A stretch of DNA of 64,000 bases, from positions 53,499,759 through 53,563,758 of the forward strand of contig OX328125.1 in the NCBI GenBank assembly GCA_946811695.1, read 5' to 3'. The position numbers and the translations under genes are program-made. The stretch's first letter is position 1, and each line of letters begins with the position of its first letter. Source of the DNA: Gonocerus acuteangulatus (Eukaryota; Arthropoda; Insecta; Hemiptera; Coreidae). Positions 55,519 to 64,000 of the stretch are shown here, piece by piece. The notes below the pieces were generated by a model that was given only the letters and a program-made list of their open reading frames with translations, was not told the origin of the DNA and ran no database searches.

Positions 55519-58500
55519 TGATTTAGAGAGATATTCATTTGAAGTTAAGCTTTCCTTCCACAAGTATGAGAAACTTAGTGAAAAGTTCAACTTAGCACGA
55601 AACACGACAGCTTAATATGGATTTACCTCGGAGCACTACAGCTTAAAACGAGCTCAAATCCCAAGAAATGCTGATTATAACTGCTCTTATTTTTAGAGGG
55701 CTTTCATTATTTACCAGCATTAACTTCTGATACAATTGGCAGTTGAAACATATTGCCAATCTTCCAAAAAAAATGTTTTTGCTAGACATTATTAGAGCGA
55801 TGTAGCTATAAAGATAATCCTTCTATGATAAAAAATAGTTTGTTATTAACGGAGCGAAACCAAGAATTCCAAAACGTCTATCGCCGTGCTTTTCTACTGA
55901 GGTTGTCCTTTTGAAATTGAATCCTCAAATTTTTTTTTTTTTTTTTTTGTGACATATTCAACCTAATATAATAATCTTGTTAATACTTATTCTTTTCAAG
56001 AAGCAACCAAAATTTATGTATCTTAGTTTGCATAAATATGAAACATTTGGAAAAATGATCCAAGTCAAAGTTCTAGTTTTTGTTTAATCCCTGTATTCCA
56101 GTGGGTGGCTTCTACAAGTTAACGAATTTGACTTTTCGATTTAGATAAATTATTTTTGAGTCATATGCATTCAAATGTGATTAAGAGGCGTTGAAAAGAC
56201 ACCCGTTTGGCTGTTGGGAACTCCCGGTTTTGAAATACTGGGAGTACATATCTAGGCGCACGGTAGTGCGCCAGGCCAAGTTCCGGCCTAAGCATACTGT
56301 GTGTATGTTACAGGCGGTCTTAGAGCCGATTTTTACCCTCATAACTTTCAACCAGGTAAAGATAAAGTTATGAAATTTTACACAGGTGTTATACTACTAG
56401 ATGTGAGTAAAACTGGAAATTTTCATAATTCTACGTCGAATAGTTTCTGAGATATAAGCGATCAAAAATCGGGATTTATAGGACTCACTCACTGACTCAT
56501 CAAAATTATTGGGTACTTCCCATGATGCTAGAGACTTGAAATTTCGCATGAAGATAGATATGAAGACGTTATTAAAGGAAAAAATCGAAAAATCGCGAAA
56601 AGTTGTGTTTGACTCCGCTTCCGGGGCGGGGGCGTGCCAGTTTTGTACTTCCTTCGGAAACCCATAATTCCGTCCGAAACCCATGATGTGGGGTATCAAA
56701 TGAATTGTCTCGGGATGAAGAACCTATATTTGATGTTTTAAGACACAATTAGACGCACATAGGCTCGGTAAAAATCTTATACCAGCTGTCTGTCTGTATG
56801 TTTGTTCCTCTTACAAATCCGTACCTTTTGACCGATTTTGACCAAACTTGGGACACAGATGGGTCTTGATACGGGGAGAATCATAGGCTAGGTTAAATTG
56901 TCTATCAGCTGTCTGTCTGTCTGTTTGTTCCTTATACAAATACACAACGTTTGACCGATTTTGACAAAATTTGACACACATGTCGGTCTTTCTCCGGGTA
57001 GTATCATAGGCTAATCAAAATCGTCTATCATCTGTCTGTCTGCATATTTATTCCTTACACAAATTCACACCAATTGACCGATTTTGACCAAACTTTGCAC
57101 GCAAGTAGGTCTTGATACGGGAGTTTCATATTACCTATGGCGTTTTCTACTTTTTGTTCCATCGAAATGCCATCATTCCTTCTGAAACCCATCATGTGGG
57201 GTATCAAATGAATCGTCTTGGTAAGGAGAACCTATATTTGATGTTTTAAAAAACATTTCGACATATCTTAACAAAAACAGTTGTGACATCTTTCTTAAAT
57301 GTAGTAAATAAAGTCGTAGGGGTTCGCTGCATAATATACTTCAAAGCAGATACTAAGGTTTTCAAAGTCGAGCCATCTAAATTACAAAGTTTAGGATTAC
57401 AAACCCAAAATGTATCGTCTTTGTTTCTTATATTTTTCTTGAAGGCCTTCTGCACTTTCCCTATTGTGATCTTTATCCTCGGGATAAGGTTCCTGTGTTT
57501 TACAGTGTAATAGTTTAGTTAAGAGAGCAATCAATTTGTCCTCTAGAGTAATGTCATCTGGAAGAGCTTCTAACTTTTCTAGTCTAGTGATTAGATGTAT
57601 GTAGGTTGATTATTGGTATCAAATATCAAGCAGTAAGGAGAACCTTATGCAGAATCCAAAGACCCTGGTTTTATATGAAGTACAAAAGCCAGTAGGTATG
57701 CGGCAACTAAATTCTATTCAATACTTAGAAAAAAGTAATGAGATCCCCAAAAAAACATAAATGTGAAATAGAGGCCAAGTTCCTGCCCCCACAAAGAAAC
57801 ACTCCCTTCCTCAAAAATATCCCCTCCTAAAACCCCCCAAAAACGCCTTACCATTCTACACTCCAAAAAAGTAGTATGAGTTGGTGTATTAATTCAACCA
57901 AAAATATTTGCCAATAAAAGAGATGATACAAGAAAGAAATGTCCAAGTTCATTACTTGGAAGACCTCATAGTTACTTACTAAGAACAGTAAAGACACTTC
58001 AACTGACCTTAAAAAACAACAATAAAAATACTTATATCCAGTTACTAAAATATCACTTTCCTCAACCAGGTATATTCTTAAACTTGGCAATGTTTGTTTT
58101 GTGCCGAATTATCTTTAGAGAAAAACTAAACATTGCCAAGTTTAGGAATATACCTGGTTGAGGAAAGTGATATTTAACTAACTGGATATAAGTATTTTTA
58201 TTGTTGTTTTTAAAGGTCGAAGTGTCTTTACTGTTCTTAGTAAGTAACTATGAGGTCTTCCAAGTAATGAACTTGGACATTTCTTTCTTGTATCATCTCT
58301 TTTATTGGCAAATATTTTTGGTTGAATTAATACACCAACTCATACTACTTTTTTGGAGTGTAGAATGGTAAGGCGTTTTTGGGGGGTTTTAGGAGGGGAT
58401 ATTTTTGAGGAAGGGAGTGTTTCTTTGTGGGGGCAGGAACTTGGCCTCTATTTCACATTTATGTTTTTTTGGGGATCTCATTACTTTTTTCTAAGTATTG

Positions 58501-60702
58501 AATAGAATTTAGTTGCCGCATACCTACTGGCTTTTGTACTTCATATAAAACCAGGGTCTTTGGATTCTGCATAAGGTTCTCCTTACTGCTTGATATTTGA
58601 TACCAATAATCAACCTACATACATCTAATCACTAGACTAGAAAAGTTAGAAGCTCTTCCAGATGACATTACTCTAGAGGACAAATTGATTGCTCTCTTAA
58701 CTAAACTATTACACTGTAAAACACAGGAACCTTATCCCGAGGATAAAGATCACAATAGGGAAAGTGCAGAAGGCCTTCAAGAAAAATATAAGAAACAAAG
58801 ACGATACATTTTGGGTTTGTAATCCTAAACTTTGTAATTTAGATGGCTCGACTTTGAAAACCTTAGTATCTGCTTTGAAGTATATTATGCAGCGAACCCC
58901 TACGACTTTATTTACTACATTTAAGAAAGATGTCACAACTGTTTTTGTTAAGATATGTCGAAATGTTTTTTAAAACATCAAATATAGGTTCTCCTTACCA
59001 AGACGATTCATTTGATACCCCACATGATGGGTTTCAGAAGGAATGATGGCATTTCGATGGAACAAAAAGTAGAAAACGCCATAGGTAATATGAAACTCCC
59101 GTATCAAGACCTACTTGCGTGCAAAGTTTGGTCAAAATCGGTCAATTGGTGTGAATTTGTGTAAGGAATAAATATGCAGACAGACAGATGATAGACGATT
59201 TTGATTAGCCTATGATACTACCCGGAGAAAGACCGACATGTGTGTCAAATTTTGTCAAAATCGGTCAAACGTTGTGTATTTGTATAAGGAACAAACAGAC
59301 AGACAGACAGCTGATAGACAATTTAACCTAGCCTATGATTCTCCCCGTATCAAGACCCATCTGTGTCCCAAGTTTGGTCAAAATCGGTCAAAAGGTACGG
59401 ATTTGTAAGAGGAACAAACATACAGACAGACAGCTGGTATAAGATTTTTACCGAGCCTATGTGCGTCTAATTGTGTCTTAAAACATCAAATATAGGTTCT
59501 TCATCCCGAGACAATTCATTTGATACCCCACATCATGGGTTTCGGACGGAATTATGGGTTTCCGAAGGAAGTACAAAACTGGCACGCCCCCGCCCCGGAA
59601 GCGGAGTCAAACACAACTTTTCGCGATTTTTCGATTTTTTCCTTTAATAACGTCTTCATATCTATCTTCATGCGAAATTTCAAGTCTCTAGCATCATGGG
59701 AAGTACCCAATAATTTTGATGAGTCAGTGAGTGAGTCCTATAAATCCCGATTTTTGATCGCTTATATCTCAGAAACTATTCGACGTAGAATTATGAAAAT
59801 TTCCAGTTTTACTCACATCTAGTAGTATAACACCTGTGTAAAATTTCATAACTTTATCTTTACCTGGTTGAAAGTTATGAGGGTAAAAATCGGCTCTAAG
59901 ACCGCCTGTAACATACACACAGTATGCTTAGGCCGGAACTTGGCCTGGCGCACTACCGTGCGCCTAGATATGTACTCCCAGTATTTCAAAACCGGGAGTT
60001 CCCAACAGCCAAACGGGTGTCTTTTCAACGCCTCTTAATCACATTTGAATGCATATGACTCAAAAATAATTTATCTAAATCGAAAAGTCAAATTCGTTAA
60101 CTTGTAGAAGCCACCCACTGGAATACAGGGATTAAACAAAAACTAGAACTTTGACTTGGATCATTTTTCCAAATGTTTCATATTTATGCAAACTAAGATA
60201 CATAAATTTTGGTTGCTTCTTGAAAAGAATAAGTATTAACAAGATTATTATATTAGGTTGAATATGTCACAAAAAAAAAAAAAAAAAAAATTTGAGGATT
60301 CAATTTCAAAAGGACAACCTCAGTAGAAAAGCACGGCGATAGACGTTTTGGAATTCTTGGTTTCGCTCCGTTAATAACAAACTATTTTTTATCATAGAAG
60401 GATTATCTTTATAGCTACATCGCTCTAATAATGTCTAGCAAAAACATTTTTTTTGGAAGATTGGCAATATGTTTCAACTGCCAATTGTATCAGAAGTTAA
60501 TGCTGGTAAATAATGAAAGCCCTCTAAAAATAAGAGCAGTTATAATCAGCATTTCTTGGGATTTGAGCTCGTTTTAAGCTGTAGTGCTCCGAGGTAAATC
60601 CATATTAAGCTGTCGTGTTTCGTGCTAAGTTGAACTTTTCACTAAGTTTCTCATACTTGTGGAAGGAAAGCTTAACTTCAAATGAATATCTCTCTAAATC
60701 AT
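55519..60702. repeat. 5.2-kb near-perfect palindrome
   Basis: The left arm 55519-58095 and right arm 58128-60702 are reverse complements around a spacer of about 32 bp. Four open frames of 60, 100, 69 and 75 codons are identical between the arms, so identity is very high. Small differences exist near 58010-58060 versus 58160-58215. The content is non-coding interspersed repeat with an imperfect triple repeat. No terminal repeat or target duplication was recognised. It could be a recent inverted duplication, a palindromic transposon, or a read-level artefact. Confidence 0.85.
56775..57130 (+). repeat. triple ~120-bp repeat in the left arm
   Basis: Units open with CTGTCTGTCTGTATGTTTG or a close variant, then TTGACCGATTTTGACCAAAC and GGTCTTGATACGGG. 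They start near 56785, 56912 and 57035. The same array is mirrored at about 59095-59440. Confidence 0.75.
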
Positions 60703-60790
60703 TTGTTTTTTTGGGGATCATATGTACTCCCAGTATTTCGAACACGGGAGTTTCCAACGGCCAAACGGGTGTCTTTTCAACGCCTCATCA
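60703..60790 (+). repeat. extra diverged copy of a palindrome segment
   Basis: CATATGTACTCCCAGTATTT, CGGGAGTTTCCAACGGCC and AACGGGTGTCTTTTCAACGC match 59968-60038 in direct orientation with several changes. It lies immediately outside the right arm. Confidence 0.6.
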
Positions 60791-61680
60791 TCAAATTATT
60801 TTATGGAAATAAAAATAAATCCAAGGAAAAGAAACCGAGGTATGTATTCATAAAAAAAATTATTATTTCCTCGGTTTGAAAGATGTATCTTCACACAAAA
60901 TAAATTATTGAATGGAGGAATAGTAAACCCTTTCCTAAATGAAGATGCAAAATGTAAGTGCTCAAGAGAGCCATCGAGGTTAGGAGGTCAGAAGAATCTG
61001 TATGAAATATTAAATCTGTTGTTGGGATGCTTTCTGAAATTCATACCATCTATTTTGTATTTTTCTTTCTTCTGCCCATTCCCCTGCGCATCTGAAAAAT
61101 ATATTTTCGTCGGAGTCAGAAAGCGCGATCCGAATGAATTATGTACAACTGTTCCTTCAGGCGTATTCTTTATAACCGATAGCCCGAAAAATTAGTTGGA
61201 GCCTTCTTATTTGGGACAACCTCTATATATGAAAGTCTATTACATTCTCTTAATATTGTTTCATCAGAAGTTCCTAATCCAATCCCCGTTAAAATAAACG
61301 TGTGTGCGCAATAATAAATGTGTCCGTTACCGCAATAATGACAAAAAACATTTTTCCTGGTGCTAATGACCCCAAAAAAATAAAAATAACATAAACACAA
61401 CAACATTTTCCCGCAACGATTCTTGCTATACAAAATCCCCATAATAGAAGAAATGGGCGAGTTCGTTAATCAGAAAAATGAATGTATTAGGAATTCAGAT
61501 TTAGCGAAAACCCCTACATTCCAAAATATTATTGACCATATCGATCTGTGGTAATTGTTGTTTTATTACAGCAAAACATTCTACATGTAACATCTAAACT
61601 AGTGAGCGAGATGTATTGTACTAGGAAGCAATAATGTATTCATTTTATTGATGTTTTCCGGTAGTGGGGTTGCTTAATTC
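60791..61680. other. no gene recognised
   Basis: A 95-codon frame at 60908-61195 (+) has no recognised motif. Confidence 0.35.
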
Positions 61681-61684
61681 CAGA

Positions 61685-61790
61685 GGGTGAAACAAAATTC
61701 AGTCTTCCCACAAATTTTCTTTATTTTGCACTAGGCCTTTCAACACAAATTTGCCATCATCAGGTGCTAACAACAAATAAAAACATGCAT
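61685..61790 (-). mobile_element. possible Penelope-like element terminal fragment
   Basis: On the minus strand: CACCTGATGATGGCAAATTT, then GTGTTGAAAGGCCTAGTGC. This CTGATGA...GAAA arrangement resembles the hammerhead-containing terminal regions of Penelope-like elements. No flanking RT was found and helix II is weak, so the call is tentative. Confidence 0.3.
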
Positions 61791-62099
61791 TAATATTGTT
61801 TGACTCCTTAATAACAATTAATATTGTTTGACTGTTGTTGGACAGTAATTAGTCTAATTAGTCTAATTAATAGTTAGAATTTATAAAGCAAACGATGAAA
61901 GTATAGATTGGAACATAATGTTATAATTAATAGTTAGAATATATGAAGCAAACGGTAATAGTAAAAATTGGAACATAATGTTATAGATTACAGTTTTTTA
62001 GTAAATAATTACAAATTCATAAACTAAGGTGTCTAAATGAAGTTTTTAAAATAATATAACTTTATATTGTATTATTACTATAGCTATAATACCATATAT

Positions 62100-62412
<313 letters not shown>

Positions 62413-62451
62413 AAAGGGACATAATATTTTTGCTAACTATATAATATATGT

Positions 62452-62700
62452 ATAATTACAATTGTGAAATCCTACATAACTGGCAGTTAGAATGGCCTAA
62501 TAACATTACTGAGAACAAACTAAGGACAGTGAAGTACACAGTTAAAGACTGGCATTCGTCGTACATAAGATCATCAAGAAGAAGTAAACGTAGCCAGACT
62601 ACGTATCGTCCACAGCCGTGCGATCCACGAGTAACATGCAACTCAAACCTCTCAAAGAAACTTATTCTGACGGCGATTAAAGGTGTTATTTAGCCCGCCT
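62452..62700 (+). pseudogene. LINE (Jockey/R1/I-type) RNase H-end fragment
   Basis: Frame 1: WQLEWPNNITENKLRTVKYT then VKDWHSSYIRSSRRSK. A shifted frame continues EVNVARLRIVHSRAIHE, equivalent to the well-known EV.L.RLR.GHSR..H block. The first frame then resumes with VTCNSNLSKKLIL, like the C...T..H.L region. These are the last domains of ORF2 in several arthropod LINE clades. It is frameshifted and 5' truncated. Confidence 0.7.
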
Positions 62701-62950
62701 TACTTAACTGAACTCCTTGATCAACCACCAAAGTGACAGAAGAGCACACTTTAATATTAAAATTCTATTGTTCTTCAGTATATTTTTTTAAATATTATAA
62801 TTATAAAAAATGTAAAACAGCATCTAACATGAATAAATGCAAATCGCCAAAGATGTGGTGCATGTAATCAATAATATATCATATTTTATTTGTATTAATA
62901 GATTAATAGTTCACCGCAACTCAGGCGGGAGGAGGGGGCTATGTTTAATC
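62701..62950. other. AT-rich DNA after the LINE fragment
   Basis: Possibly the 3' untranslated part of the LINE fragment. No terminus was recognised. Confidence 0.3.
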
Positions 62951-63477
62951 TGTAAGGCCCCGTTTTCCCTTTGGCCTTGTTAAGTGAATAAGGATGAGAG
63001 AAAAGGTTGGCTGTCCATCTCTAGAGATGTGAGAACCACGAATCCGCAAACGTTGCGTCTGGGATGTTGGCACTGCACGTGGCTGATTCGTAAGATTCCT
63101 GGAAGATCTAAGACCTGACAAGAGTTTCTAGTTCAATCACCTGCAAAAGCAGGAGTGGGGTACGAAGGGTTTAAAAAGATCTGGCTTACCTCCGAGCGGG
63201 CAGAGTTTGCATCCGTTCCTGAGACTTCGGCCCAGATGCTGTTCAGAGGTAGGCCAGTTCCAAATTCTCTATAATCTCCCCAAATGATCATATTTGATAA
63301 CTCTACCTATCCGTCTCTCTCACTCAACCTTCTCTCTCATCGTAGCAATGGTTTATGATATTTATGTTTTGTATCCTCTGTGTAAATTATAGTTTTAAAA
63401 AGGAATTTCCGCTTCTCTAAAATAATTCCCCAATGTCTATACCTCTAAATCCCGTCCTTGCTGATCAGTCGCTTACA
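62951..63477 (+). repeat. putative 5' LTR of a second LTR retrotransposon
   Basis: Starts TGTAAGGCCCCG and ends GCTTACA, so the ends are TGTAAG...CTTACA. A plausible primer-binding site follows directly, and a gag frame begins 292 bp later. Only one LTR lies in the window, so the left boundary rests on the terminal match. Confidence 0.6.
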
Positions 63478-63500
63478 AATGGTGTCAGGTTTCCGGGTAT
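63478..63500 (+). promoter_or_regulatory. putative primer-binding site
   Basis: AATGGTGTCAGGTTTCCGGG begins two bases after the LTR. TGGTGTCAG is a common primer-binding start in Ty3/gypsy elements. Confidence 0.55.
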
Positions 63501-63769
63501 TATTTAAATGTCCAGCTGCAAGCCGGCATTAGATAAGAACCCTGCTCTCGAGATAGGCCGGCGGCTGTACTGCTGACGCTGATAGGACAATTCCTCGAAC
63601 TGATATCTCGGCGCTGGGTAGTTGTTCATTCAATGTCCTCACGTTTCCTGGTTTAAGGACCGCCAAATACGGATATTTGGTGGTTAGCCCTGTTAGAGAG
63701 TAAAGCAATCCCTATTCGTAAGCATAACGTGTTGGGGTTCATTGGAAACGTTGAAAATAGAGCTATACG

Positions 63770-64000
63770 ATGGTGGTAACGGAACAGCAGTTTGCCGATC
63801 TGAAAACGGCATTGGATCAGGCGTTGGCTGCAAATGAGCAATTCAGGGAAGAATTCGAGAGGACAAGGCATGAGGGTAAGCAAGGAAAGAGGGATCTTTC
63901 TCTTCAGGGAATGGTCGGTCCATGGTCCGGTGACGATTCTGGGGTTCCAATCCAAGACTATCTCAATGGTTTGGAATTAGTGGCAACTAGCGGAAACTGG
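63770..64000 (+). CDS. gag N-terminus of an LTR retrotransposon (partial)
   Basis: ATG at 63770 opens 77 codons with no stop before the window edge. The first 50 residues are charged and likely helical (ADLKTALDQALAANEQFREE). Then comes the capsid-entry phrase PWSGDDSGVPIQDYLNGLEL, resembling arthropod Ty3/gypsy Gag proteins. It follows an LTR and primer-binding site in the expected order. The rest of gag and pol lie outside the window, so whether the element is intact cannot be told. Confidence 0.7.
   Translation, partial: MVVTEQQFADLKTALDQALAANEQFREEFERTRHEGKQGKRDLSLQGMVGPWSGDDSGVPIQDYLNGLELVATSGNW

Noticed and set aside
56397..59822. protein genes in the palindrome arms
   Set aside because: The frames are short, mirrored by construction and lack motifs. 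The underlying sequence is an interspersed repeat.

Overview
The window is AT-rich eukaryotic DNA made almost entirely of transposable elements, with no gene I can call intact. The 5S-rRNA-headed and tRNA-headed SINEs, a Tc1/mariner transposase of the DUF4817/DD41D type, a Ty3/gypsy element and a multicopy zinc-finger-like protein family best known from chelicerates, insects and other arthropods suggest an arthropod nuclear genome. I cannot resolve the species. There is no bacterial operon structure, no CRISPR array and no convincing functional tRNA or rRNA gene. Repeat boundaries were placed by eye and can be off by several bases.

Layout. 0-3.7 kb: a short inverted-repeat element, a first copy of repeat family A with a 5S-SINE inside it, and two tandem copies of repeat C. 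5.7-7.4 kb: a 569-codon reading frame broken by one TAG. 7.8-8.2 kb: a 5S-SINE and a tRNA-SINE back to back. 12.7-15.7 kb: a long family A copy with internal tandem repeats and a hAT-like MITE. 19.0-20.7 kb: a complete family B element inside repeat C. 20.9-22.6 kb and 22.6-25.5 kb: two adjacent large inverted repeats. 28.2-29.4 kb: family A remnant split by another element. 31.2-33.1 kb: SINE inside A inside B. 35.1-35.6 kb: a tRNA-derived SINE and a 259-bp MITE. 37.8-43.3 kb: a decayed Ty3/gypsy retrotransposon on the minus strand (LTRs, gag, pol), itself in the (TA)n core of a family A copy. 50.2-55.2 kb: a family A copy holding a MITE, then a mariner element whose left terminal repeat holds another family A copy, which holds a SINE. 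55.5-60.7 kb: a near-perfect 5.2-kb palindrome. 62.4-62.7 kb: a LINE RNase H remnant. 62.95 kb to the end: the 5' LTR, primer-binding site and gag start of a second LTR retrotransposon that runs off the window.

The main result is two related families of non-autonomous elements (A and B). Each has a 13-14 bp 5' motif inside a hairpin, a (TA)n core, an inverted copy of the 5' motif near the 3' end, then a shared 3' tail (ATGCAGYTCCTGCG...CGGAC) followed by T residues. No target duplication is visible where the empty site can be inferred. This is the architecture of Helentron-associated (HINE/DINE-1-like) elements. Their (TA)n cores repeatedly serve as landing sites for other elements. Other observations are a Gag-Pol UUUAAAC slippery site with an adjacent stop codon, an intron-containing foreign segment inside the reverse transcriptase, and SINE families that share 3' modules under different heads.
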